Assembly (NCBI GenBank): GCA_013425405.1
Contig: JACCLF010000023.1
Coordinates: 1-49,566, forward strand
DNA: 49,566 nucleotides
Direction: 5' to 3'
From: Microcaldota archaeon
Lineage (GTDB): Archaea > Micrarchaeota > Micrarchaeia > Burarchaeales > Fermentimicrarchaeaceae
The first letter of the stretch is position 1. Each line of letters begins with the position of its first letter. Shown in pieces: positions 23,453 to 31,774 of the stretch. The position numbers and the translations under genes are program-made. The notes beneath the pieces were generated by a model. It worked only from the letters and a program-made list of their open reading frames with translations. It was not told the DNA's origin and searched no databases.

Positions 23453-25090
23453 TTAAATTTTCCTTATTGTGAGATTGCCAACTACAACTTTTGACTCACT
23501 GCTTCCTTGAATTGAGTAGTTGAGATAGAGTTTCGTATCAAAGTATGTGTAAGTCACCTGCACGGTTCCGCCTGCCTCGTCATAGCATGGCGAAGTCAGC
23601 ATCATAGACGAGTTTGACTGCAGTATTATTGGCTGGGCCAGCTGGAAGGATGCTTTTGAGGCGTTTGCTTGGGAGGAGCATCCAAACCCATTCAGCACAA
23701 CATTCTTGCCGGTATTCTGCGTGAGGTTGAGCTGCAGTGTTGCATTGCTGAGATCGTATGAGAGGCAGCCGAAGTTGTCCGGCAGCTCGCATCTCTGCTG
23801 GTGCAGCAGGCTGAGAATGCTCACCCACATCCTCTCCTCCCCGGAGTAGTTGAGAGAGTAGCACAAGTCGAGAGCCTTCTCCTCAACGCCTATTGTCAGC
23901 CCCCCAGTTTTTGGGGTTGAGAGGCATGCGATGGCGTAGTTTCCAACTTTTCTCTGCACTGCCGCCCAGGTTGAGTTGATTGGAGGCGCCTCGCAAGTCT
24001 GCATTGAACTCCGGTTGAGTATTCTTCCGAAGCAGGTATTGTTGCGCGGCGTGTACTGCTCTTTTGTGGTGTAGAACACATAGAACCCTTCCACATCATC
24101 AAATGCAGCTCCGTAATCGGACTTGCTTGTGTTTGTGAGGTTTGCGATGTGGAGAGTTGCCCCGAGAAGAGTTGAGTTGAATGGAGGTGTTCTTGCGAAC
24201 TCGTTTCCGATGCTGAGGGGCTCCTCTGCGTAGGATGGATCATACTTTCCAAACGTGTCATAGCACGTATCGAGAGTTATTGCGTCTATATAGGAAGTCA
24301 GCTTCAGCCAGCCGTTCTCCCTCCAGATGCACACAGGGGCAGGCAGTCCGTCACTGTTTATTATATAAACCAGAGTACGATTTATTGTTTTATTCTGCAC
24401 AGTAGAGTCCTGGTCGGTTTCCAGCTTTGTAAGACCTGCAAGCGCTCCGGACATCTGCTCAACAGATACCGGGCCCTTGATGAAAATAACTACTGCATTG
24501 CGCCCATTTGCATAATCCAAAGTCCCTATATGCACTTCTTTTAAATTCCTCAGGTAAGGCCTTAGGAAAGCAGCATACGTTGGGTTTAAAATATCCGGCA
24601 TCGTCGGCAGGTATGTATATAGAGAACTTATGCCCTTGTTTGTTGCATTTATTATGGCGACATTCTGCAATTTTCCCGCAGGAACTGCTGAGAATATGCT
24701 CTCCTCCACAGCTGGGAGAACTGAGATGCGAATCCTGCTCTCCTTATCCGCCGATGCATCCGATACAAGATTGCCCGAATCGACTCTTGCGATAACGTCA
24801 TAATCTCCTCCCGAGTAGGGGAACCATGAGATGGAAATTGTCTGGTTTGAGTTTGGCTGCAGTGTCAGGACATCAGTTTTCAGTGAAACATTTCCGACGA
24901 GTACTTCCACCCTGAACTCCTTTGCCTCAACTGAAGCTGTGTTCGCAACGTTAACGCTGAGCGTCACCTCATCACCCTCATGAAGCTGGATAGATGAGGC
25001 CGGAAGAAATGATATGGAAAGATGCGACTTGCTGCCCGTGCAGCCGAAAAGCAACAGCAGCAGTATGAGTGGAATGAAATACCTCTTCAT
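23453..25090 (-). CDS. large surface lipoprotein with N-terminal CARDB-like domain
   Basis: A 545-residue exported protein. The signal peptide ends in the lipobox LLFGC (Cys17). Residues 25-130 form an Ig/CARDB-like module (LHEGDEVTLSVNVANTASVE, then LQPNSNQTISISWFPYSGGD). The long central part has no recognised domain, more than fifteen N-x-S/T sites and about ten cysteines, several in pairs (CFG/CEAP, CELPD/CLSY), indicating a folded, glycosylated, disulfide-containing ectodomain. GAGGTG precedes the ATG. It is downstream of the winged-helix gene on the same strand and may be regulated by it. Confidence 0.72.
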   Translation of the reverse strand: MKRYFIPLILLLLLFGCTGSKSHLSISFLPASSIQLHEGDEVTLSVNVANTASVEAKEFRVEVLVGNVSLKTDVLTLQPNSNQTISISWFPYSGGDYDVIARVDSGNLVSDASADKESRIRISVLPAVEESIFSAVPAGKLQNVAIINATNKGISSLYTYLPTMPDILNPTYAAFLRPYLRNLKEVHIGTLDYANGRNAVVIFIKGPVSVEQMSGALAGLTKLETDQDSTVQNKTINRTLVYIINSDGLPAPVCIWRENGWLKLTSYIDAITLDTCYDTFGKYDPSYAEEPLSIGNEFARTPPFNSTLLGATLHIANLTNTSKSDYGAAFDDVEGFYVFYTTKEQYTPRNNTCFGRILNRSSMQTCEAPPINSTWAAVQRKVGNYAIACLSTPKTGGLTIGVEEKALDLCYSLNYSGEERMWVSILSLLHQQRCELPDNFGCLSYDLSNATLQLNLTQNTGKNVVLNGFGCSSQANASKASFQLAQPIILQSNSSMMLTSPCYDEAGGTVQVTYTYFDTKLYLNYSIQGSSESKVVVGNLTIRKI

Positions 25091-25128
25091 GGTAGCACCT
25101 CACATTAGATTTGCAACAGAAATAATAA

Positions 25129-25605
25129 CTACTTTTGCCTGTGCATCTTCCGCAGGCTGTTCAGCGCCTCCTGTATTTTTGAGAAAGCCGCGTCAGACCT
25201 GCTCTTGTAGTTGTATTCAATGGAACTTGCCACATCACCTTTCTCTGAGTAGGGCGAAACTGAGAATGAGTATCTGCTCTTCTCCCTCCTCACCAAACCT
25301 GCATTCTTCAACTGGAGCAGGTGGTAGAGTATTGTTTTCTCGCTCACATTTGCACTCTCATTGCTCTTCCTCATCTGTTCGGCGAGCTCATGCACATCTG
25401 GGTCCCTGTTCTCGGAAAACTGGAAATAGAAAAGAGCCTCGAGCAAATCAAGGATGCTCTTCCTGCTCTCATTTGGAGAGATGAGCCCGAGTGCCAGGGC
25501 GAGCCATCTTACGAGGGACTTTTTCGTCATTCTCACCTCCTTGGTGAGCTGCATGTCCCTTATGACGAACTCTCTCTCAATCAATGCCGCTTCAGGAATC
25601 TGCAT
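25129..25605 (-). CDS. winged-helix DNA-binding protein
   Basis: A 158-residue protein. The centre holds a winged helix: KSILDLLEALFYFQ, then VHELAEQMRKS, then VSEKTILYHLLQLKNAGLVR with a recognition helix in TILYHLLQL, and a wing RREKSRYSFSVS. N- and C-terminal helices may mediate dimerisation. It is divergent from the KaiC-like gene, with TATTTAAATATAAG (25634-25648) between them, and it precedes the large surface lipoprotein. Its target is unknown. Confidence 0.75.
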   Translation of the reverse strand: MQIPEAALIEREFVIRDMQLTKEVRMTKKSLVRWLALALGLISPNESRKSILDLLEALFYFQFSENRDPDVHELAEQMRKSNESANVSEKTILYHLLQLKNAGLVRREKSRYSFSVSPYSEKGDVASSIEYNYKSRSDAAFSKIQEALNSLRKMHRQK

Positions 25606-25682
25606 ATTCTCACTTTAAGTTTGAGTGCAACGCTTATATTTAAATAGCGGAGAGTAAATTATAATTTGTTCGGGGTGATTTA
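25606..25682. promoter_or_regulatory. divergent promoter, winged-helix gene / KaiC-like gene
   Basis: Two AT-rich boxes are visible. ATATTTAAATA (25637-25647), read leftwards, serves the winged-helix gene with a short leader ending GTGAGAAT. TAAATTATAATTT (25655-25667) lies upstream of GGGGTGA, which ends 4 nt before the ATG at 25683. No obvious palindromic operator is seen. Confidence 0.5.
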
Positions 25683-26384
25683 ATGGAAGATAGAGTTATG
25701 ACGGGCATACCGGGTCTTGATGGGCTCATAGAAGGCGGCTTCAGGAGAGGCCAGGTAATAAGCGTCAGCGGAACAAGCGGCTCTGGCAAAACAACTTTTG
25801 CCGTCCAATTCCTAGTCAACGGAGCGATAATGTATAACGAACCGGGCTTGTACATAACTCTCGGTGAGCAGAAGAAGCAGATTTTCGCAAACATGCTGAG
25901 GTACGGCTGGGATTTGAAGAAGCTTGAGGAGGATAAGAAAATTCTGTTTGTGGAGTACCCTCCCTACGAGATTGAGGTCTTTCTCTCCCAGGAAGTTGTG
26001 ATACGAGACTCCGTGGAGATGGTGGGAGTTAAGAGGCTTGTCATAGATCCCGTGAGCTCACTACTCATGGGCTATGGGGACGAGCAGAAGAGGAGGGAGA
26101 GGCTTCTGAGGCTGCTGGAGAGGCTGAGGTCGCTTGGCTGCACTTCTCTCATGACTTCTGAGAGCGGCGGGATTGACGCCGAAGTTCCCCTGGGCAAGTT
26201 TGAAGTTGAGCTTTTCTCTGACGGAATTTTATACCTCTATAATATGAGGAAGGACCTAAAGGATACAAGGAGGCAGAGGGGGTTTGAGGTCATAAAATTA
26301 AGAGGAACAAAGCACGACAACAAAATATGCCCGATTGAATTCACAGACCATGGAATAGAAGTTTATCCAAACAAAGAATTTTGA
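25683..26384 (+). CDS. KaiC-like RecA-superfamily ATPase
   Basis: A 233-residue single KaiC domain. GIPGLDGLIEGGFRRGQV leads to the Walker A motif GTSGSGKTT (30-38). ITLGEQ provides the catalytic Glu region, RLVIDPVSSL is Walker B (near 138), and LMTSESG and KLRGTKHD are late conserved segments. Archaeal single-domain KaiC proteins take part in signalling or assembly, and the archaellum ArlH is one branch; nothing here shows ArlH-specific context. GGTGA ends 4 nt before the ATG. It is followed 12 nt later by the Ig-like gene, probably in one operon. Confidence 0.88.
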   Translation: MEDRVMTGIPGLDGLIEGGFRRGQVISVSGTSGSGKTTFAVQFLVNGAIMYNEPGLYITLGEQKKQIFANMLRYGWDLKKLEEDKKILFVEYPPYEIEVFLSQEVVIRDSVEMVGVKRLVIDPVSSLLMGYGDEQKRRERLLRLLERLRSLGCTSLMTSESGGIDAEVPLGKFEVELFSDGILYLYNMRKDLKDTRRQRGFEVIKLRGTKHDNKICPIEFTDHGIEVYPNKEF

Positions 26385-26396
26385 GAGTAGAGAAAC

Positions 26397-26762
26397 ATGG
26401 CAACATACCGGATTTCTACAAAGTTCTACCCTATAAGATTAAATGCATTCATGAGGAACGAGGTAGAACTAACTATAGAGATTGAGAACACCGGCAATGA
26501 GCCGCTCTGGACGCAGTGTGAGGTCGTGGTTCCCCCTACAGTGTCTCTTGCAGCAGACAAGGAAGTAGAGCGCGGCAGAATAAACGTCGGCATAATCAAC
26601 CCGAACGAGATAATGACGAAGAAATGCAAAATATTCGGGAGCGCGAAGAGCTACCCTGATTTGTACCAGATAAAGCTCACTGTATTCGGCTTTGGAAAGG
26701 ATGCTGCAATAGTTGCAAGGGAGGACAAGACTGCAGAGCTTCGATGTGAGAGGATAAGGTAG
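26397..26762 (+). CDS. Ig-like beta-sandwich protein, unknown (paralogue of 48949-49365)
   Basis: A 121-residue cytoplasmic-looking protein without signal or membrane segment. It is beta-rich, with FYPIRLNAFMRNEVELTIEI, VVVPPTVSL, IINPNEIMTKKCKIFG and YQIKLTVFG, a pattern like archaeal CARDB/Ig folds. The frame F-x-P-x-RLNA, then G-x-I-x-P-x-E, then Y-x-I-x-x-T, then K-x-x-x-LR is shared with the protein at 48949-49365, so the two are paralogues. It is co-directional with and 12 nt downstream of the KaiC-like ATPase, suggesting a physical or regulatory partner. Function unknown. Confidence 0.62.
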   Translation: MATYRISTKFYPIRLNAFMRNEVELTIEIENTGNEPLWTQCEVVVPPTVSLAADKEVERGRINVGIINPNEIMTKKCKIFGSAKSYPDLYQIKLTVFGFGKDAAIVAREDKTAELRCERIR

Positions 26763-26871
26763 CTATTCCTTCTTCCTGTCCCTTCTTTTCAACTCCTCGC
26801 GGATTAATTTTAGCTTTCCCACTAAACATCCGCACGGGGAGCTTTTTAAATAAAAAATGCGTAATCTATGC

Positions 26872-27933
26872 ATGAATAAAATTGCAGTGAAGGAAGAGAA
26901 GCCAGCAATGCCCGGAATACTGAAAGAAGATGATTTGCTCGAGAGAATCATGGCACCCAAAGCTGGCGAGGGAACGCTGTTTCAGAATTTTAAAAAGGAG
27001 ATAGCGGAAAACCTGCACATCAACTCAGGCTGCATGGCATTTGCAAGAAAAATGTGCGATGACCCCGACTTCTACAAATTTGTAGAAGGTGCATTGCTTG
27101 AAAGGGAGAAAAAAGGGTATAAGTACCAGGTTGGGAAAGATATCTACAGTTTTATGGAGACTGAGGTGTTCAACCTGCGCTCAGTTTTGTCTGAGATTTC
27201 TGGGAAAGGAGAATTCAGGTACGACAACCTGCCGTCAAGGATTTTGAGCAGCAAGGCGGGTTATTCTGACCTAAAGAAATGGACAGAAACCGACTACGAA
27301 GTAAAGCAGGAGTATTCGGCTCTTAATGAACTTTATGCCAAGCATTGCGAGAAGTTCAGGGAGGCGCTCGAAACCTGGACTCTGCATGGATATGTGCCGG
27401 ACCACAAGGCAGCCAAGTTTATGATAAGCCTTTTGAGAACTATGTGGGAGAAAAAGCTGTACGAGGGGGAATTCAAGTTTGCAGACATAGGAACTGGCTC
27501 TGGCGAGTTTTCTGACAAGTTCATATCTTTCATAGGGGAGAGATTCAATGGCTATAAAATCGTGAGAACGAACCCTGTGGAGCTCGAGATAAAAAGCCAG
27601 AAAGACCTGAGCGTGACGATTCATGATATAAGCAAGGAGTCACTTGGCGAGAAATTCAACCTTATACTGATTAAGGATGTTATGAAATTCTTTGAGAGAG
27701 GAGAAGCCCGAGGTAGAATTTGGGAGAATGTGAGGCAAAGCGCCTCTGAGGGGAGCATCGTCATATCAGGTGGAGGGGGGCAAGCGTTCAGGCCGCATGT
27801 TCTGTACAACAATGAGCTTATTGGGGTCGAACCAGAAGCATTTTTGGGGCAGTTGAAGAAAGTTAAGAATTATGCGGAGTATCTCAAAAATTTAAAAGAG
27901 ATAGTTAAGAATAGTGAATCCCATATTGTATAG
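26872..27933 (+). CDS. methyltransferase-like protein, short paralogue
   Basis: About 353 aa from ATG 26872, which lies about 24 nt after CTTTTTAAATAAA and is therefore leaderless. The N-terminal half is helical, with NFKKEIAENLHINSGCMAFA. The C-terminal half has a Rossmann methyltransferase motif I, FADIGTGSGEFSDKF (about 202-216), then IVRTNPVELEI, and a post-motif segment LILIKDVMKFF. No catalytic motif for a known substrate is recognisable. It is clearly homologous along its length to the C-terminal half of the 633-residue protein at 32597-34495. Probably SAM-dependent; the substrate is unknown. Confidence 0.65.
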   Translation: MNKIAVKEEKPAMPGILKEDDLLERIMAPKAGEGTLFQNFKKEIAENLHINSGCMAFARKMCDDPDFYKFVEGALLEREKKGYKYQVGKDIYSFMETEVFNLRSVLSEISGKGEFRYDNLPSRILSSKAGYSDLKKWTETDYEVKQEYSALNELYAKHCEKFREALETWTLHGYVPDHKAAKFMISLLRTMWEKKLYEGEFKFADIGTGSGEFSDKFISFIGERFNGYKIVRTNPVELEIKSQKDLSVTIHDISKESLGEKFNLILIKDVMKFFERGEARGRIWENVRQSASEGSIVISGGGGQAFRPHVLYNNELIGVEPEAFLGQLKKVKNYAEYLKNLKEIVKNSESHIV

Positions 27934-27997
27934 GATATAATAGTTCGCAAAGATGGGTTTTTAATCCTTGGAACAGAAATAGTATCGAGGTGCTAGG

Positions 27998-28897
27998 ATG
28001 GACAGAATTGTGGAGTGCATACCCAACTTCAGTGAGGGAAAGAGGAAGGAAGTCATAGACAAAATTGCGGGTGAAATAAAGAAAGTAAAAGGAGTGAAGC
28101 TTCTTGATGTTGAGAGTGATGCGGACCACAACAGGAGCGTTGTCACATTCATCGGCGAGCCCGAGGCTGTTGCAGAGGCGGCATTTCTCGCAACGAAGAA
28201 GGCATCTGAATTGATCGACTTGAATCTCCACAGGGGGGAGCATCCTCGTATTGGCGCAACTGACGTCATCCCATTCGTTCCGATTTCGAATATCACGATG
28301 AATGAGTGCGTTGAGCTTGCAAGAAACGTTGGAAAGAGGATTGCAAGCGAATTGGGAATACCTGTTTACTTATATGAAGCAGCCGCGCTGAAGCCCGAAT
28401 GCACAAACCTTGCGGACATAAGGAAGGGGGAGTACGAATGCCTGAAGAATGAAATTGAGATGAACCCTAAGCGGAAGCCGGACTACGGGCCGGCAAAGCT
28501 CCACCCAACTGCGGGCGCAACAGTTGTGGGAGCGAGGGAGCCACTCATTGCATTCAACGTCAACCTTGCAACGAATGACATAGAGATTGCAAAGAAAATT
28601 GCGAATGCTGTGAGGTTCAGCTCCGGAGGCTTGAAGTGCGTTAAGGCAAAGGGGTTTGAAATCAAGAACAGGGGCATCGTTCAGGTTTCAATGAACCTAA
28701 CAAACTACAAGGAAACTCCTATTTTCAAGGCCTATGAAATGGTGAAAAATGAGGCCGAGAAGTGCGGTGTTAAAATAATAGGATGCGAGATAATAGGTTT
28801 GGTTCCCCTTGACGCAATCGCCGATGTTGCGAACTTCTACCTCAAGCTTGAGAACTTCAAGAATGAGCAGATACTTGAAAAAAGATTGTGGGAGTGA
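27998..28897 (+). CDS. ftcD: glutamate formimidoyltransferase
   Basis: This enzyme moves the formimino group of formiminoglutamate to tetrahydrofolate. The family pattern is strong: IVECIPNFSEGKR at the N-terminus, SDADHNRSVVTFIGEP, the catalytic HRGEHPRIGATDVIPF, KPDYGPAKLHPTAGATVVGA and IAFNVNL. At 299 aa it corresponds to the transferase part of the fused vertebrate FTCD. GAGGTG lies before the ATG. It precedes the cyclodeaminase gene by 4 nt, so the two steps are in one operon. Confidence 0.93.
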   Translation: MDRIVECIPNFSEGKRKEVIDKIAGEIKKVKGVKLLDVESDADHNRSVVTFIGEPEAVAEAAFLATKKASELIDLNLHRGEHPRIGATDVIPFVPISNITMNECVELARNVGKRIASELGIPVYLYEAAALKPECTNLADIRKGEYECLKNEIEMNPKRKPDYGPAKLHPTAGATVVGAREPLIAFNVNLATNDIEIAKKIANAVRFSSGGLKCVKAKGFEIKNRGIVQVSMNLTNYKETPIFKAYEMVKNEAEKCGVKIIGCEIIGLVPLDAIADVANFYLKLENFKNEQILEKRLWE

Positions 28898-28901
28898 TTG
28901 A

Positions 28902-29519
28902 ATGCTGAATGATATGAAAATGTATGAATTCCTTGATGAACTGGCCTCCTCCTCGCCTACGCCGGGGGGAGGGAGCGCATCCGCGCTGCTCTGCTCCATT
29001 GGAGCTTCACTGCTGTGCATGGTGTGCAGGCTGACCATTGGAAAGAAAGATTATGAGGAGAGCGAGGCGGAACTTAAGAAAGTTCTTGCAGAAGCAGAAA
29101 TTCTAAGGAAAAGAGCTGAGGGGCTTATTGATGAGGATGCAAGAGTTTTCAACGAGGTGATGGCAGCTTACCAAACTCCAAGGGACAACCCTCTGAGGCC
29201 CAACATAATTCAGGATGCGTTGAAGAATGCAAACTCCGTTCCTCTTCAAGTTGCCGAGATAGGGATACGAGTTCTGGAACTGTCCAAAGTTGTTGCATTC
29301 AAGGGGAATGTGAAATCGATAAGCGATGCAGGCGTCGCCGCTCTCGCTGCAGACGGTGGGGTGCGGGGCTCCATACTGAATGTGAGGATAAACATGCAAT
29401 CAATGAAGGAGGATATGTCGAAAGGGGAGTTGCTCACCAGGGTAAAGGGAATGGAAGAAAGAGCCAAGATTCTTTTCGATGAGGTGAACGGAGTCATCTC
29501 ATTCAAGCTTAGAAACTAG
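28902..29519 (+). CDS. fchA: formimidoyltetrahydrofolate cyclodeaminase / methenyl-THF cyclohydrolase
   Basis: This protein releases ammonia from 5-formimino-THF to give 5,10-methenyl-THF. The all-helical FTCD C-terminal domain begins with SSPTPGGGSASALLCSIGAS, the glycine-rich folate-binding turn, and continues with KKDYEE, a helical core with DEDARVFNEVMAAYQ and the GNVKSISDAGVAA segment. At 205 aa it is a normal stand-alone size. It is paired with the formimidoyltransferase. Its 3' end overlaps the convergent unknown gene by 21 nt. The closely related FchA cyclohydrolase is the main alternative. Confidence 0.88.
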   Translation: MLNDMKMYEFLDELASSSPTPGGGSASALLCSIGASLLCMVCRLTIGKKDYEESEAELKKVLAEAEILRKRAEGLIDEDARVFNEVMAAYQTPRDNPLRPNIIQDALKNANSVPLQVAEIGIRVLELSKVVAFKGNVKSISDAGVAALAADGGVRGSILNVRINMQSMKEDMSKGELLTRVKGMEERAKILFDEVNGVISFKLRN

Positions 29520-30080
29520 CTGGTCCACCTGCTTTTTAATACTCTCTGCCTGCCTAGCGAAGGCAGATGCCTCTTCCAGCTCGCGTGAGAACAACTCTAT
29601 CTTCTCCAGCCTCTCTTTTGTGAATGCACAGCGGCATATCTCCATGTGCTCTGCCTTCACAAACTCCTGCGCTCTTTTCGCCTGCTCAATGGTCAGCCAG
29701 CCAAAGCTATTTACTTTTACATCGTATTTCATGAAGCGCCTCACATCCTCGCCAGTCATCCCTTGGATGAGAATTTCATCTCCTACCTTCCTAAGATTCG
29801 CCTTAAGCAGCGCCTTGAATGTATCTTCATTCGGGGAAAAGAAGTCCTTGCCTTTCTGGCTGGCAGTGATCTGTACTACACCGCCTCCCTCGTATTCCGC
29901 CCTCAAAGCGAATTTGTCCTCGCCGACTTTTCTGCTACTTTCCAGTACGATGAAGTGCTTGCTTATGGTTATGTCTGCCTCCCCGAGTTTCCCTCTAAAA
30001 AGCTTGTCCTTTTCATCAAAATTCAAAGTGACGGGTTTTTCGTCAACCATCAACTCGAATTTCTTTTTTGTAGTTGGCAT
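29499..30080 (-). CDS. unknown protein, paralogue of the adjacent 30085-30690 gene
   Basis: A 193-residue soluble protein that I do not recognise. The N-terminal 110 residues look beta-rich (KLGEADITISKHFIVLESS); then a segment DVRRFMKYDVKVNSFGWLTI leads into a long, coiled-coil-like C-terminus (about 150-193). The pattern K-x-GE, KH, V-x-x-x-G-x-L and a helical tail is shared with the upstream gene 4 nt away, so they are distant tandem paralogues in one operon. The 3' end overlaps fchA by 21 nt. No enzyme motif is visible. Confidence 0.6.
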   Translation of the reverse strand: MPTTKKKFELMVDEKPVTLNFDEKDKLFRGKLGEADITISKHFIVLESSRKVGEDKFALRAEYEGGGVVQITASQKGKDFFSPNEDTFKALLKANLRKVGDEILIQGMTGEDVRRFMKYDVKVNSFGWLTIEQAKRAQEFVKAEHMEICRCAFTKERLEKIELFSRELEEASAFARQAESIKKQVDQLVSKLE

Positions 30081-30084
30081 GCTC

Positions 30085-30690
30085 TCAACCCAAACGTCTC
30101 CTCTGCAGCTCTAGGTTTTTAAGGTCCTCGGCTATAACTGGGTTGTTGGGGAGTGTTACGGCTTCGTTGAAAACCCTGCCTGCCCGCATTATCGCTTTCT
30201 CAAAAATCAATATATGCGTCAATTGCTCCTTTGAATCATCTTCAATTTTAATTTCACCGGCAGCTGCGGAATCAGCCGCTTTTTTTATATGGCTTAGATT
30301 CAAAAAACCATTTCCGTCGACTTCAATCCTGCTAGCGAGTTTCCCCATATCTGTTTTGTCAATTTTTGCTGAAACAAAAAAGTTTTTGCCATGCACACTT
30401 ACGCTCTTGGATATTATCAAATGGGGGAACCTGCCTCTCAAACTTGCCTTTGACACCGACATATCCATTTCGAAAGTTTCTGCATCTGCGGGCTTGCATT
30501 TCATTGTCCATTCTGCCTTCTTTATCCCTACATTATCCAGGTTGGTTTTTCCTTTCACAATTACCATATGCTTGGCAACAAACACCTTCAATTCCCCAGC
30601 CTTATACTCGAAACAGTTTTCGTGCTTATAGACTTTCTTCAGATTCTCCCCGTCAAGTACTGGTTGTTCTTCCTTCCTCATTTTGAACAT
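30085..30690 (-). CDS. unknown protein, first gene of a paralogous pair
   Basis: About 201 aa from ATG 30690. ATTATTAAAG (about 30711-30720) is about 26 nt upstream, so it is probably leaderless; the TTG at 30705 is the less likely start. The N-terminal part is beta-rich (KAGELKVFVAKHMVIVKG, LIISKSVSVHGKNFFVSAKI); DMGKLASRIEVDGNGFLNLS then leads into a helical C-terminal third. It shares this plan with the downstream gene. About 30 bp above its TATA box is a 19-bp motif also found upstream of the methyltransferase-like gene near 34.6 kb. Confidence 0.6.
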   Translation of the reverse strand: MFKMRKEEQPVLDGENLKKVYKHENCFEYKAGELKVFVAKHMVIVKGKTNLDNVGIKKAEWTMKCKPADAETFEMDMSVSKASLRGRFPHLIISKSVSVHGKNFFVSAKIDKTDMGKLASRIEVDGNGFLNLSHIKKAADSAAAGEIKIEDDSKEQLTHILIFEKAIMRAGRVFNEAVTLPNNPVIAEDLKNLELQRRRLG

Positions 30691-30745
30691 GATGGTATTT
30701 TGCAAAATCCCTTTAATAATTCTAACCTTCTTAAATTATCTTAGA

Positions 30746-30770
30746 ATTTCTAATAAAGTTTTAGATTATA
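30746..30770 (-). promoter_or_regulatory. shared motif ATTTCTAATAWAGTTTTAG, copy at unknown-gene promoter
   Basis: The + strand reads ATTTCTAATAAAGTTTTAG at 30746-30764, continuing GATTATA-like. The same 19 bp with one mismatch is at 34626-34644, and the inner part AGTTTTAGATTATA recurs inverted at 34553-34570. The position, 56-75 bp upstream of the start, is that of an activator or repressor site. Confidence 0.5.
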
Positions 30771-31230
30771 TCAAAACATCCCGAGCTTTGACCTTTTCCT
30801 TATCGACTCCAGCAAATCCCTAGGTTCAAGCAGGCTGACCTCTGTTTCCCATCTATCCATCTGGGTGTTACGCCATTCCCTCCTCTTGGGAGCCGCCTCA
30901 TCATGAAACGCACTTTCAATTTTCTCATTGCCTGCCCTTCTCCCGATAACCCACGCTGCCTTTATGAGCTGCTGAGAGATTTTATAGCCTTCCTCGTTTT
31001 TCAGCCAGGGAGTGTTTTCAAGAACTGCTGTTTTCTTTCTGAATTCTGGCTCCACATAGAGCCATCCCATACGCGGCGGCTGGGTTAAATCCAATCTGAT
31101 GAATCCCATTGGTTTGTCATCGGAAAGAGCTAATATGACTAACCGAGATTGCCTCTATAACTGCCCCTTTCTCCTCCAAAGTGACATCCGATGTCCCCAG
31201 GACATATATTGGGATGGGCTTCTCTTCCAT
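30771..31230 (-). pseudogene. GNAT-like acetyltransferase with a single-base frameshift
   Basis: From ATG 31230 the frame reads MEEKPIPIYVLGTSDVTLEE and AVIEAISVSH, then stops at 31117. Removing one base in the run near 31137-31143 joins it to VILALSDDKPMGFIRLDL in the next frame, which continues with the acetyl-CoA-loop-like WLYVEPEFRKK and a long helical C-terminus to 30771. The joined protein (about 152 aa) has the beta4-beta5 layout of GNAT acetyltransferases. It is either a recent pseudogene or a sequencing or assembly error. Without repair, only the ATG at 31109 would give a 112-aa fragment. It is divergent from an intact GNAT gene. Confidence 0.6.
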
Positions 31231-31300
31231 GCTATAATTGCTCAAAGACGGTTATTAAGCAATAGTTACCATTTAATATTTCCAGTGAGATAAATTACAC
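31231..31300 (+). promoter_or_regulatory. promoter of the intact GNAT gene
   Basis: ATTTAATATTTCC (31271-31283) is centred about 26 nt before the GTG start at 31301, giving a predicted leaderless mRNA that begins with GTG. For the divergent frameshifted gene, a TATA-like TTAATAACC lies on the minus strand about 25 nt from ATG 31230. Confidence 0.5.
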
Positions 31301-31702
31301 GTGAGAAAGGAGAAGCAGAAGTCCATTGAAGTATCAGTCGAAAGTGCCAGCCAGGAGGATATGCCGACTGTCATCCATCTTTATAACAGTAAAAAACATA
31401 CCGCAGATACTTGCGGAGTGGGTCCTGCCAATACGTATATTGCGGAAACCGTAAATGGCACAATAGCGGGGGCCTTGTCGGTTTTCACAAGGGGAGGAGT
31501 GCCTATTATCAAAAACTTGGCGGTTGATAGTGAATTTGAGGGAATGGGTGTGGGAAGGCAGCTTTTTGAGCATGTTATTGATGAACTCAAAAAACAGGGC
31601 TACCATTACATAATCGTGGCCCATAAAAATATGAATCAGGGATTCTATTCAAAATTTGGTTTCAAGGAACTGAATCCTTCTGAAATGGTGCTTGCGGTAT
31701 GA
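31301..31702 (+). CDS. GNAT-family N-acetyltransferase
   Basis: A 133-residue GNAT protein that would transfer an acetyl group from acetyl-CoA to an amine. The core reads ASQEDMPTVIHLYNSKKHT (helix 1-2), TYIAETVNGTIAGALSVFTR (beta2-beta3), IIKNLAVDSEFEGMGVGRQL (beta4 plus the acetyl-CoA loop, V/G-x-G-x-G/A pattern), VIDELKKQGYHYIIVA, and FYSKFGFKEL at the end. The start is GTG 31301, set by the TATA spacing. The substrate is unknown; protein N-terminal, antibiotic or small-molecule amines are all possible. Confidence 0.85.
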   Translation: MRKEKQKSIEVSVESASQEDMPTVIHLYNSKKHTADTCGVGPANTYIAETVNGTIAGALSVFTRGGVPIIKNLAVDSEFEGMGVGRQLFEHVIDELKKQGYHYIIVAHKNMNQGFYSKFGFKELNPSEMVLAV

Positions 31703-31774
31703 ATGCAAAAAATCAGAGTTTATTGGAATTAAGAGGGATCAGCGGGAAATTGTAATGAGAACGCATATTTAGGA

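Noticed and set aside
26763-26871. Possible short minus-strand Lys/Arg-rich peptide (GTG start) between the Ig-like and methyltransferase-like genes
   Set aside because: Only about 19 codons, no recognisable family, and it faces the TATA box of the next gene.
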